Part shown: one piece after another, positions 25,059 to 33,738 of the stretch
How positions within the stretch are numbered: the stretch's first letter is position 1
Layout: each line of letters starts with the position of its first letter
Assembly (NCBI GenBank): GCA_964474755.1
Contig: CAYYUG010000002.1
Span: 62,001-126,000 of the forward strand
Length of the DNA: 64,000 bases
Direction: 5' to 3'
From: GCA-2717185 sp964474755
GTDB lineage: Bacteria > Pseudomonadota > Alphaproteobacteria > UBA8366 > GCA-2717185
Position numbers and translations under genes: made by a program
Notes under the pieces: model-generated
What the model saw: only the letters and a program-made list of their open reading frames with translations
Databases searched by the model: none
What the model was told of the DNA's origin: nothing

Positions 25059-25736
25059 TTAATTGACACAACCAGCTAACAGCCATACCCGCGCATTGCG
25101 CAGTTCGCTGTCCTCCATGATGCCGGTGGTCTCAGCGTGGTAGGACGCAACCATCTTCATGTCTAGATCGTGGAGAATGAAACGGCCCGGGTCACCAATT
25201 AATACCGTACGGCCAGCGTCGGCCAAATCGTGGAGCCAGGGCAACAGGCGATCAGCTATTTGTTTGTCGTAGAAGACGTCGCCAATCAGTAGCGGGTTCC
25301 AGCCACTATCGGTACCGATTAGATCGTCAGTCGTTACTTCAAAATCGACATTGTTGACCGCACAGTTCAACAATGTTGCCTCGATGGCCACGGGATCGAT
25401 GTCGGAGGCGATCACCGATGCCGCACCAGCCTTGGCTGCCGCTATTGCCACCAATCCGCTCCCTGCGCCGAAATCCAGAGCGTGTTTGCCCGCGATCACT
25501 TCCGGATTGTCCATTAGGTAACGCGCCAACGCTTGCCCACCGGCCCAGGCGAAGGCCCAGTATGGTGTGCCAATGCCGAGCGCCGCTAGTTCGTCCTCTC
25601 CGGCACGGTAAAGTGGTAAATCCTCGTCGGCCAGGTGAAGAGGGACCTCTGGGATCATGCGCGGCGCGATTACCGTGGTGTTTTCAGTAATCAGGGTGCG
25701 GGCTGTATCGGCATTTCCTGATATCCAGAGCGTCAT
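25059..25736 (-). CDS. Class I SAM-dependent methyltransferase, ETFB-lysine/PrmA-like
   Basis: 225 residues. The SAM-binding loop is LDFGAGSGLVAIAAAKAGA, followed by the acidic strand ASDIDPVAIEAT and LLIGDVFYD as catalytic strand. IGTPYWAFAWAGGQALARYL before motif I is characteristic of the METTL20/PrmA-like group, which methylates lysines of proteins such as the electron-transfer flavoprotein beta subunit. No partner gene is adjacent. The target is inferred from family resemblance only. Confidence 0.82.
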   Translation of the reverse strand: MTLWISGNADTARTLITENTTVIAPRMIPEVPLHLADEDLPLYRAGEDELAALGIGTPYWAFAWAGGQALARYLMDNPEVIAGKHALDFGAGSGLVAIAAAKAGAASVIASDIDPVAIEATLLNCAVNNVDFEVTTDDLIGTDSGWNPLLIGDVFYDKQIADRLLPWLHDLADAGRTVLIGDPGRFILHDLDMKMVASYHAETTGIMEDSELRNARVWLLAGCVN

Positions 25737-25825
25737 CAGCGTTAGTCCTTCGAGGAAAACGACTCGTCGTGCGCGTTGGTTGTACTATCATGGTTTCGGT
25801 ACATCGACCATTGAGGGAGATAGTT

Positions 25826-26326
25826 ATGGGCGAGCAATCACGTGGTGCGGCCTTCGTAGTGCAGCCGGATGAGGGGCAGAGTTATTGGCAGCCGGTGCCT
25901 GCTAACGGCTACGCTGAAGTACTGGTGTCAAAACGCAACGATCCCTCGATCAAGGATCTGTCGGCGGGTATCCAGGTAATCGGGCCGCGCTCCTTCATCC
26001 GAGAGCACCAGCACGGTACTGAGCAGGAACTGCTGTTCTTTTTTGAAGGCACAGGCAAGGTTCTGGTCAATGGCGAAGAGTATCCAGTGCAGCCAGGAAC
26101 CATGGTCTATGCCGGGCAGCATAACGCGCACAAAATTATCAATGACACAGATCAGGACCTGAAGATGATGTGGTTGCTGTCGCCGGGTGGGCTTGAAGAT
26201 TTTTTCGCGGGCATCGGCCGGCCGCGCGCGGCCGGTGAGCCCGCGCCCGAGCCGTTTCCGCGCCCTGATAATGTGTCTGAGATCGAGGCGAACACTGTCT
26301 TCGCCTCACTCGACAAGGGGGTTTAA
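25826..26326 (+). CDS. Cupin-domain protein
   Basis: 166 residues, single beta-barrel cupin. The metal-binding motif 1 appears as REHQHGTEQELLFFFEG and motif 2 as PGTMVYAGQHNAHKIIN. The start at 25826 has GAGGGAG upstream. Its stop codon overlaps the ATG of the following hydrolase by one base, and an amidase follows. It may be a sensor-like or dioxygenase-like accessory of that pathway; activity unknown. Confidence 0.85.
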   Translation: MGEQSRGAAFVVQPDEGQSYWQPVPANGYAEVLVSKRNDPSIKDLSAGIQVIGPRSFIREHQHGTEQELLFFFEGTGKVLVNGEEYPVQPGTMVYAGQHNAHKIINDTDQDLKMMWLLSPGGLEDFFAGIGRPRAAGEPAPEPFPRPDNVSEIEANTVFASLDKGV

Positions 26327-27120
26327 TGGCGAAGCTTACCCTCAAAGACGGCGACGAACTCAATTACCAGGTACTGGGCAAGGGACCGCCGCTGCTGCTT
26401 GTCTCTGGATTGGGCGGTGTTGGGGCGTTCTGGAAGGATCATGTGCCGGCATTTGCGGCTCAGTTTACCGTAGTGTTGCATGATCACCGTGGCACGGGGC
26501 AAAGCAGCCCGTCGCAAATTGACTACTCGGTCGGTCAGATGGCCGACGACCTGCTACAGCTAATGGACCATTTGCAGCTTGCACGCGCTGATTTGATTGG
26601 CCATTCCACCGGTGGCGCCATTGGCCAGACCCTGGCGATCGACCAGCCAGAACGTATTGGCAAGTTGGTGTTGAGTGCGACCTGGAGCGCTGCGGACGAT
26701 TATTTTAAGCGGCTGTTTCAAGTCCGCGCCGACATTTTGCTAGCTGGTGGCGTGGAAGCTTACGTGCGTAGCCATGCTGTATTCATGTTCCCGCCGCACT
26801 GGGTTCGCGACAAGCTTTCCACAATGCTGTCAGGGGAAAAAGACGCTGTCGCAGCTTTCCCGACGCCAGAGATCATGTTGAGCCGTATTCGGGGTATTCT
26901 AAGGTTTGACCGGCGCGACGAGCTGAGCGCGATCCGCTCGCCAGCTTTGGTGATTGGTGCGCGTGACGATATCACCACGCCGGCGTATTTCACAGAAGAG
27001 TTGGGCCAACTGATCCCCAACGCTGAGACCGTAATCCTGGAGACAGGCGGGCATTTTTTCCCGCTTGTCGAAGGCGAATTGTTCCGCAACCATACGCTCG
27101 CCTTTCTTAAGCGCGACTGA
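26326..27120 (+). CDS. Alpha/beta hydrolase
   Basis: 264 residues. Catalytic Ser in LIGHSTGGAIGQ, oxyanion loop around LLLVSGLGG, acidic residue in the segment VIGARDDITTP, and His in LETGGHFFPLVE. This layout resembles 3-oxoadipate enol-lactonase and related carbon-carbon or lactone hydrolases. Middle gene of the cupin-hydrolase-amidase operon: one-base overlap upstream and 13 bp to the amidase downstream. Confidence 0.88.
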   Translation: MAKLTLKDGDELNYQVLGKGPPLLLVSGLGGVGAFWKDHVPAFAAQFTVVLHDHRGTGQSSPSQIDYSVGQMADDLLQLMDHLQLARADLIGHSTGGAIGQTLAIDQPERIGKLVLSATWSAADDYFKRLFQVRADILLAGGVEAYVRSHAVFMFPPHWVRDKLSTMLSGEKDAVAAFPTPEIMLSRIRGILRFDRRDELSAIRSPALVIGARDDITTPAYFTEELGQLIPNAETVILETGGHFFPLVEGELFRNHTLAFLKRD

Positions 27121-27133
27121 CCGAGGAAAAATT

Positions 27134-28528
27134 ATGGACGACACCGCTTTCTGCACTGTAACCGATCTACGCGACGGCTTTGCATCCGGCACTCTCTCAC
27201 CTATCGCCATCATGGAGCGCTATCTTGAACAGATCGCCGCTCATGACGAAAAACTGCACGCCTTCGTCAACGTCTATGCCGACGACGCACGCCTGGCGGC
27301 CGAGGCGGCGGAGAAGGCGCAACAGGCCGGGCACCGCGTTGGGCCGTTGCATGGCATACCGATTGCTATGAAGGATATTGTGGATATAGAAGGGCGAGTT
27401 ACGACCGGCGGCTCGCTGCCTTGGAGCGACCGCATCTCGCCGACTACTGCGACCTTGGTGGAGCGGTTGATGGCGTCAGGCATGATCGTCATTGGCAAAA
27501 CCCATACGGTAGAATTCGCCATGGGCGGCTGGGGTACGAACCAGCATATGGGGACGCCTTGGAACCCTTGGGACGCGGCGGTGCATCGTACGCCAGGCGG
27601 TTCTAGCGCGGGCTCCGGTGTCTCGGTGGCGGCGGGTATGGCACCTTGTGCGATCGGCACGGATACGGGCGGATCAGTGCGGCTCCCAGCGGCTTGGTGC
27701 GGTCTTGTTGGTTTGAAAACTACGATCGGTCGGATTAGTACCCATGGCGTTCTGCCTCTTGCTAGTACTTTGGATACGCCTGGGCCGATGTGCCGCACTG
27801 TTGAGGATGCGGCACTAATCTATAACGTCATGCAAGGACCGGACCCGAAGGATCTGCACACAAAGGGTGTCGCCTTCGAGAACCCGCTGCCTGAAATGCG
27901 CCGGGGCGTCTCCGGGCTGCGCCTGGCGTGCATGGGTGAGCGAGAGCGCGAGATCGTCGACACGGAAGTGTTGGCTGCCTACGATGCATCTTTGGAGACC
28001 CTGAAGGGGCAGGGCGCTGAGATCGTCGACGTGACCCTGCCGGGACGCTTCACTGGGCTCGGCGCTATCACCGGCAAGATCATCGGTGCGGAGGGGTATC
28101 TTTTCGTCGGTGACCGGGTCGATGACATGTCCTTGCAGATCGACGAGGACGTCCGCCCACGTATCTGGGTCGGCAAGGAGATGAGCGCCCGCGAGTATCT
28201 CGAAATTCTGCAGCAACGTGAAGAAATCAAACGCTCCTATGATGAGGCGCTGGCCGGCGTCGACGCCTATCTGACGCCGACCACGGATACACCGGCGATA
28301 CCGCTGACCGAGGTCGACCAGGATGAAACCCCAGCGACCTTCACACGCGTCGTGAACCTGCTTGATAGGTGTGCTCTGTCGATCCCGAACGGCATGACAA
28401 TTGGAGGACTGCCGACCTCGTTGCAAATCATGTGTGGTGCTTATGATGAGGCGATGGCGCTGCGCATCGGATGGGCGTTCCAAGAGGTCACAGATTGGGT
28501 CAACCGTGTACCGAAGGGTTATAATTAA
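27134..28528 (+). CDS. Amidase (amidase-signature family, AtzE/GatA-like)
   Basis: 464 residues from the ATG at 27134 (GAGG upstream). Ser-cisSer-Lys amide hydrolase: Lys80 in GIPIAMKD, the cis-Ser region GGSSAGSGVSVAAG, and the nucleophile in GTDTGGSVRLPAAWCGLVGLK. Too short and too divergent in the tail for a dedicated GatA, and no gatB/gatC nearby. Third gene of the operon with the cupin and the hydrolase, which together suggest breakdown of an amide- or urea-derived compound. Substrate unknown. Confidence 0.9.
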   Translation: MDDTAFCTVTDLRDGFASGTLSPIAIMERYLEQIAAHDEKLHAFVNVYADDARLAAEAAEKAQQAGHRVGPLHGIPIAMKDIVDIEGRVTTGGSLPWSDRISPTTATLVERLMASGMIVIGKTHTVEFAMGGWGTNQHMGTPWNPWDAAVHRTPGGSSAGSGVSVAAGMAPCAIGTDTGGSVRLPAAWCGLVGLKTTIGRISTHGVLPLASTLDTPGPMCRTVEDAALIYNVMQGPDPKDLHTKGVAFENPLPEMRRGVSGLRLACMGEREREIVDTEVLAAYDASLETLKGQGAEIVDVTLPGRFTGLGAITGKIIGAEGYLFVGDRVDDMSLQIDEDVRPRIWVGKEMSAREYLEILQQREEIKRSYDEALAGVDAYLTPTTDTPAIPLTEVDQDETPATFTRVVNLLDRCALSIPNGMTIGGLPTSLQIMCGAYDEAMALRIGWAFQEVTDWVNRVPKGYN

Positions 28529-28557
28529 TAGGAAATTTAGTCCTTTAGTTTTTAAAT

Positions 28558-28581
28558 AGCTGGTGACAGTCGTGACCAGCT
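28558..28581. terminator. Stem-loop between convergent amidase and SDR genes
   Basis: AGCTGGT (28558-28564) pairs with ACCAGCT (28575-28581), extended by two more pairs after a G-G mismatch, with a 4-base loop. It lies 30 bp after the amidase stop and 62 bp before the SDR stop. No clear T run follows, so termination activity is uncertain. Confidence 0.35.
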
Positions 28582-28642
28582 CTGCGTTAAGCCCGCACCT
28601 TTAGAGTAAATCTTAGGCGCTCTGGGTACATAGGGTGCGGCT

Positions 28643-29326
28643 TTATGCAGCTGTATTGCCTCCGTCTACAATCAGTTCCGTTCCTGTAACGAAAGACGCT
28701 TCGTCCGACGCCAAGAACATAACAGCATTGGCTATTTCTTCTGGCTGAGCAAAACGTCCGAGAGGAATACCGGCAAAGCGTTCAGCGCGAACAGACTCTG
28801 GTACTGCTTTATAACCCATCTCTGTCTCGACCGGACCCGGGTGTACCGAATTACAACGTATTCCACTCTTAGCATATTGAACTGCAACTGATTTACTTAG
28901 GAGCCGTACTGCCCCTTTTGAAGCTCCATAATGTGACGATATTGAAGCTCTGATACCTGCCGTTGAAGAAATATTTACGATTGAACCACCGCCGCTACGT
29001 TTCATTGGTTCCAATGCTGCCTTGCAACCGAGGAACACGCCTTTGCTGTTGACTTCCATGATAAGGTCCCAGTCGTCCTCACTAGTCTCGTGCATTGGCT
29101 TACGTTGGTAGACACCAGCGTTATTTACCAGGATATCCAGACGCCCATGCTGTTCCATAAGAGAATTTACTGCAGTTTCCCAGTCGTTTTGTTTTGTTAC
29201 GTCTAGTTTGATAAATTGGACGGAAAGGCCGGCGGCAATTAGTTTTTCTGCCAGTATTTCACCAGCTTCGACTTCGATGTCTGCAAGTCCAACGTGAGCC
29301 CCTTCAATAGCAAAACGGCGAACAAT
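28643..29326 (-). CDS. Short-chain dehydrogenase/reductase, 5' end lost in an N-gap
   Basis: About 228 residues visible. Classical SDR: LVNNAGVYQRKP, the catalytic Ser in VNISSTAGIRASISS, YGASKGA (Tyr/Lys pair), the PG motif in HPGPVETEMG, and the C-terminal FVTGTELIVDGG. The NAD-binding GxxxGxG start lies in the 100-N gap (29327-29426), so the true start is not visible. Noticeably AT-richer than genes to the left, with codon use like the next two genes. Substrate unknown. Confidence 0.88.
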   Translation of the reverse strand: MVRRFAIEGAHVGLADIEVEAGEILAEKLIAAGLSVQFIKLDVTKQNDWETAVNSLMEQHGRLDILVNNAGVYQRKPMHETSEDDWDLIMEVNSKGVFLGCKAALEPMKRSGGGSIVNISSTAGIRASISSHYGASKGAVRLLSKSVAVQYAKSGIRCNSVHPGPVETEMGYKAVPESVRAERFAGIPLGRFAQPEEIANAVMFLASDEASFVTGTELIVDGGNTAA

Positions 29327-29525
29327 NNNNNNNNNNNNNNNNNNNNNNNNNNNNNNNNNNNNNNNNNNNNNNNNNNNNNNNNNNNNNNNNNNNNNNNNNN
29401 NNNNNNNNNNNNNNNNNNNNNNNNNNTTAACTATTTTAACGCAGGTCATTCTGGTATATTTAATCTTACGCTATATACAAGAAGTATGATTGGTTTTTGA
29501 TAATTGATCAAGCGGAGCTGAAAGA

Positions 29526-31337
29526 ATGACTGGCCACGAGAAGGCGCTTAACCCGATAGATATTGCTAGGCATTGGTTGCAAAATTTTGAGGATGCACTC
29601 GTTATCCAAGATATGAGTGCCGTGGCGAAAATGTTTCTACTGGAAAGTTATTGGCGCGATTTAGTTGCTTTTACATGGCACATTAGCACCTTCAGTAGCC
29701 GAGAAGCGATAAATTCCGCAATGTGTGAATTTATTCCATCGTCGGAGCCTTGTAATTTTCGTCTTTCGGAGGACCGTACGTCACCTCACTGGGTGAACCG
29801 TGTAGGTGTCGATGCAATTGAAGCAATGTTCTGTTTTGAAACTCGGTCAGGAAAAGGCAGTGGTGTATTACGCCTTGTGCCAGAGCCAGGGAATGAAGGT
29901 AGCTTTTTAGCTTGGGTATTGTTGACTTCGTTGGATGAGATCAAAGGCCACGAAGAGCTAATTGGTAAACGTCGGCCCCGTGGTGATGAGTGGTCAGGCG
30001 GATTTGGTTCTGAAAATTGGCTGGATATTCGAACGCAGCATATGACTTATAAAAATAAAGAGCCGGCTGTGGTCGTGATTGGAGGTAGTCAATGTGGCCT
30101 TGGTATTGCTGCTTGTTTGAATGTCCTCGGTGTCGACACGTTAGTGATTGATAAACATGAACGAGTAGGCGATGCATGGCGCAAAAGGTATCACAACCTT
30201 GTTCTTCATAACGAGGTTTTTGTCGACCATATGCCGTACATGCCATTCCCTCCAAATTATCCTGTCTACATTCCACGAGATAAGATAGCGAATTGGCTTG
30301 AGTTTTATGCTGATACTATGGAGCTTAATGTATGGACCTCCACAGAATTTACAGGCGGTGATTATAACGAGGCAGAAGGTTTCTGGACGTTAAAAGTCCG
30401 CAAACCGGATGGCAGTGAACGGATACTGCGCCCGCGTCACGTTGTATTTGCTACTGGAGTTAGTTCTATACCAGTCATGCCTGATCTGCCGGGACAAGAT
30501 AGTTTTAAAGGCGACCTCTTGCATTCCAGCGCTTACATGTCAGGTGCAAATTGGAAAGGAGGAAAAGGTATAGTTCTTGGTACCGGCAACAGTGGCCATG
30601 ACGTCGCTCACGACCTTTACGAGAGCGGTGTAGATACGACCATAGTTCAACGAAATTCGACACTTATCATCAGCTTAAAAGAAGCTCAGAGGATCTATGA
30701 GTTATACCAGCAGGGGCCTCCAATTGAAGAATGCGACCTCATTGCTACAGCGTCGCCATATCCATTGCTGGTCAAGGGCTATCAGATTACAGCAGCAGCC
30801 TGTCAGGAGGCCGACGCGACGTTGTTAGAAGGGCTAAAGGCGCGCGGGTTCCGGCTCGATAATGGTGAACCTGATGATACTGGATACCAAATGAAATATC
30901 TGCGAAGGGGCGGTGGTTACTACTTCAATGTTGGTGCATCAGATTTGATTGTAGACGGCAAAATTAACTTACTGCACCACCATGATATTGAGAGAGTAGT
31001 GTCCAACGGTTTACTTATGAAGGACGGTAAAATTGCTGAAGCCGATGTCATTGTTGCAGCGACTGGCTACAAGAACCAGCAGGATGTGGTACGACATTTT
31101 ATGGGTGATAAGATTGCAGAACGTATCGGTCAGGTCTGGGGTTTTGATCAGACAGGTGAACTTCGCAATATGTGGTGCCGCACACCACAACCCGGCCTAT
31201 GGTTTGCCGGTGGTGGCTTGCCACATGTTCGCATTTTTTCTAAGTACCTTGCCCAACAAATTAAAGCATGTGAAGTAGGGCTCATCGACCCTTGTTTGGA
31301 GGGTAATATCGCACCGCCGATGGATTTAGTGGCCTAA
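29526..31337 (+). CDS. Flavin-containing monooxygenase with N-terminal SnoaL-like domain
   Basis: 603 residues. Residues 1-150 look like a SnoaL/NTF2-type alpha+beta domain (MFLLESYWRDLVAFTW and following). The monooxygenase starts at VVVIGGSQCGLGIAACL (FAD site), with the NADPH site GTGNSGHDVAHDL and the ATGY motif in VAATGYKNQQD. This two-domain arrangement occurs in a group of bacterial FMOs/YUCCA-like oxidases. Likely inserts one oxygen into an amine, sulfide or ketone. ATG at 29526 with GGAG upstream. AT-rich relative to the flanks. Confidence 0.9.
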   Translation: MTGHEKALNPIDIARHWLQNFEDALVIQDMSAVAKMFLLESYWRDLVAFTWHISTFSSREAINSAMCEFIPSSEPCNFRLSEDRTSPHWVNRVGVDAIEAMFCFETRSGKGSGVLRLVPEPGNEGSFLAWVLLTSLDEIKGHEELIGKRRPRGDEWSGGFGSENWLDIRTQHMTYKNKEPAVVVIGGSQCGLGIAACLNVLGVDTLVIDKHERVGDAWRKRYHNLVLHNEVFVDHMPYMPFPPNYPVYIPRDKIANWLEFYADTMELNVWTSTEFTGGDYNEAEGFWTLKVRKPDGSERILRPRHVVFATGVSSIPVMPDLPGQDSFKGDLLHSSAYMSGANWKGGKGIVLGTGNSGHDVAHDLYESGVDTTIVQRNSTLIISLKEAQRIYELYQQGPPIEECDLIATASPYPLLVKGYQITAAACQEADATLLEGLKARGFRLDNGEPDDTGYQMKYLRRGGGYYFNVGASDLIVDGKINLLHHHDIERVVSNGLLMKDGKIAEADVIVAATGYKNQQDVVRHFMGDKIAERIGQVWGFDQTGELRNMWCRTPQPGLWFAGGGLPHVRIFSKYLAQQIKACEVGLIDPCLEGNIAPPMDLVA

Positions 31338-31378
31338 ATAAATAAAATTAAATATACATAGAATTATCAACTTTTAAA

Positions 31379-31903
31379 TTAACTTTTCTTTGCCATATTT
31401 AGCTCATCAAATTCGTTTGAGATGCCACCTTCCATATTTAGTAGATTTCCAAAAACCTGAATTTCAAACCATTCTATGAATTCTTTATCTCTCCCTTGTT
31501 TCCAAAAATTCCAAGTTGGAATTCCCATTTTAGTTTCCATGATGCCTGATTTAATAAGATGTATTCTCATATTTAAATGACTTTCATCTATCATATTATT
31601 TTTAAATTGATCATAGCTATCAAAAAGATCTACTAAACAAGTTTGAATCCATAAAGTCATACGCCAATATTCGTGGTTCTCGAAGTCTTCTTCTCTCCAA
31701 TTTCTACTTAGGAATTTTGCAAAATTTTCATTATGGGATGATTCAAAGTAGCGTCTGTATAATCTCTCATTCAATTTATATCCAAAATCTAATTTCATCA
31801 TAATACGGTTTTGGTGTAATTGAATTCCTAAATAAATCACGGAACCCACCATGGCAAAACTGCTGATTATTTGTGCGGTGTCTACTGCAATAGAAAAATC
31901 CAT
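31379..31903 (-). CDS. Small membrane-anchored protein of unknown function
   Basis: 174 residues, very AT-rich. One N-terminal membrane segment (about 8-27, IISSFAMVGSVIYLGIQL), then a Lys/Asn-rich cytoplasmic helix-rich domain with FLSRNWREEDF and WNFWKQGRDKEF. The pattern (short anchor, YLGIQLxQN, W-rich tail) is known to me from many unnamed marine bacterial proteins of the DUF6082-like kind. Convergent with the FMO. Function unknown; likely acquired with its AT-rich neighbours. Confidence 0.7.
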   Translation of the reverse strand: MDFSIAVDTAQIISSFAMVGSVIYLGIQLHQNRIMMKLDFGYKLNERLYRRYFESSHNENFAKFLSRNWREEDFENHEYWRMTLWIQTCLVDLFDSYDQFKNNMIDESHLNMRIHLIKSGIMETKMGIPTWNFWKQGRDKEFIEWFEIQVFGNLLNMEGGISNEFDELNMAKKS

Positions 31904-32004
31904 TTTAGTATTCCTTATAATTAAATACTCATAAGTTTCAGTCAGTCGGTAGTTTAAATGCTAAATCTGGCCACCGAATTTTATAAAAGTATTAAACATT
32001 TTAA

Positions 32005-32880
32005 TCAGCGGATTGGCCAAGCCTCGCGGAATTTACGAAGTGCATCGACATGTTGGTCATTTGAAGTTATTCCGGAAGCCATGGTTCGAAAGGTTAAATG
32101 TGTAGCGCCCATTGCCTTCCATTGTTCCGCCTCTGCTGCCCAAGCCTGAGAACCTCGTTCCCCTGCCAATACGGTTGCGTCAATTCCTAGGGTATTGGGA
32201 TCGCGCCCAGCTTCACGTGCTGCGTCACGAAAATATTCAAAGTGCTCTTCCGCCTCTGGGCCTGGCGGGACACGTGGATTGGCAAACCATCCGTCTGCTA
32301 TTCTGCCCGCACGTTTAATTGCAGGTTCGACGAAGGCCCCTATCCAGACAGGTATGGGGCGCTGTACCGGTAAAGGATTGATACCGGCATCGACTATTGT
32401 ATGAAACTTACCTTCAAAATTGACCAATTCGTTTGTCCAAAGCTTTCGCATTACCTCAATCTGCTCGACGACGCGTTGGGCGCGATTACGAAAGTTCTCT
32501 CCGAGTACTTCGAATTCCATCTCGTTCCAGCCGATGCCAACACCGAGCCGTAGGCGGCCACCGCTTAGTAGGTCGAGTTCGGCGCATTGCTTTGCAACCA
32601 GCGCCGTTTGCCGCTGTGGTAGGATTAAGATCGCCGTGGCAAGCTCGATGTTCTTTGTCAGTGCGGCGACATAGGCGTAAAAGATTAACGGTTCATGGAA
32701 GGCGTTTTCGCGCGTGTAAAAGGCACGCCAATCGTCTGCTACTGCTTTGCCCGACTGGATCACATGGTCGATCAAGGTTAGATGTTCGTATCCCATATCC
32801 TCCGCTGCCTGCACAAAATCGCGGATGGCGATAGGATCGTTACCGATCTCCGTAGTGTGAATGGAAACGCCGACTTGCAT
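32005..32880 (-). CDS. Luciferase-like (LLM) F420- or FMN-dependent oxidoreductase
   Basis: 291 residues, TIM-barrel luciferase fold. Motifs: VGVSIHTTEIG at the start, HLTLIDHVIQ, TAILILPQRQTALVAKQCAELDLLSGGRLRLGVGIGWNEMEFE (split: ILPQRQTALVAKQ, LGVGIGWNEMEFE) and PVWIGAFVEPAIKRAGRIADGW (split: PVWIGAF, GRIADGW). The ALVAKQxAxLDxLSxGR and GxGW pattern is shared by actinobacterial F420 enzymes and proteobacterial LLM proteins. The cofactor cannot be settled here. Base composition returns to the GC-richer norm. Confidence 0.87.
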   Translation of the reverse strand: MQVGVSIHTTEIGNDPIAIRDFVQAAEDMGYEHLTLIDHVIQSGKAVADDWRAFYTRENAFHEPLIFYAYVAALTKNIELATAILILPQRQTALVAKQCAELDLLSGGRLRLGVGIGWNEMEFEVLGENFRNRAQRVVEQIEVMRKLWTNELVNFEGKFHTIVDAGINPLPVQRPIPVWIGAFVEPAIKRAGRIADGWFANPRVPPGPEAEEHFEYFRDAAREAGRDPNTLGIDATVLAGERGSQAWAAEAEQWKAMGATHLTFRTMASGITSNDQHVDALRKFREAWPIR

Positions 32881-32948
32881 GACTTGTCTCCTACTGCCCC
32901 GTATTCTTGGAACCGGGACATTAAACCGAACGGTAGGGGAGAGGAAAT

Positions 32949-33704
32949 ATGGGAATTCTGCTTGAAGGCCATATCGCGGTAATTACGGGTGCGGGGTCGG
33001 GTATCGGCCGAGCCATCGTCAAGGGCTTTGCCGCAGAAGGTGCTAAAGTCATGGCTGCCGACATCAACGAAGCTGGTGCCGCGGAAACTGCGGCGATGAT
33101 TACTGACGCCGGTGGGACGGCACTGAGTAGTGCGCTTGATGTCACCGACCGGGCGTCTTGCGCTGCACTGGCGGATAAGGTGTCGAGCGGCTTTGGTCAG
33201 GTGTCGCTGCTGGTCAACAATGCCGGCATCGTTCGCCGCGCACCTATCTCAGCTCAGGGTGCTGATAAGGATTGGGACGATATCATGAGCGTCAATGCGA
33301 CGGGGGTATATAATGTCACCAAGGCGTTTTTGGATCCACTTCGCCAGAAGAAGGGTCGAATCGTCAATATTGGCTCGATCCAGTCCTTCGTGCATACAGG
33401 AAATGCGGCTGCTTATACCGTTGCGAAGCATGGGGTGCTTGGGTTTACCCGGGCGCTTGCCGCGGAACTAGGTCCTGATGGGATCCGCGTCAACGCTATC
33501 GGTCCTGGACTGATCCGGACGCCGCTCAACGCTGAGAACCGGGCTAACACGGATATGGAATCGCGTTTCGTTGCCCAGACACCATTGCGTCGTGCCGGCG
33601 AAGCGGAGGATATCGCGGGACCGGCAATCTTTTTGGCCTCAGATATGTCTGACTTTGTCACCGGCGCGTACGTGCCCGTCGATGGCGGGTATCTGACCCT
33701 ATAA
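32949..33704 (+). CDS. Short-chain dehydrogenase/reductase (glucose dehydrogenase/FabG-like)
   Basis: 251 residues. Complete classical SDR: ITGAGSGIGRAIVKGFA (cofactor), LVNNAGIVRRAP, Ser in IVNIGSIQSF, YTVAKHG (Tyr/Lys), GPGLIRTPL and the C-terminal FVTGAYVPVDGGY. The acidic residue after strand 2 (ADINEA) points to NAD(H). GGGGAGAGG precedes the ATG at 32949. Divergent from the LLM gene with 68 bp between. Probably oxidises a hydroxyl group in the local catabolic pathway. Confidence 0.9.
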   Translation: MGILLEGHIAVITGAGSGIGRAIVKGFAAEGAKVMAADINEAGAAETAAMITDAGGTALSSALDVTDRASCAALADKVSSGFGQVSLLVNNAGIVRRAPISAQGADKDWDDIMSVNATGVYNVTKAFLDPLRQKKGRIVNIGSIQSFVHTGNAAAYTVAKHGVLGFTRALAAELGPDGIRVNAIGPGLIRTPLNAENRANTDMESRFVAQTPLRRAGEAEDIAGPAIFLASDMSDFVTGAYVPVDGGYLTL

Positions 33705-33738
33705 TTTTGAATGGCGTTCTCTAGATTGTCACGTCGGC

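Noticed and set aside
24862..25062. Plus-strand frame with RELLEKYPPGSG, considered as an IS21-type transposase fragment
   Set aside because: Only a short loose resemblance, no inverted repeats or neighbouring helper ATPase.
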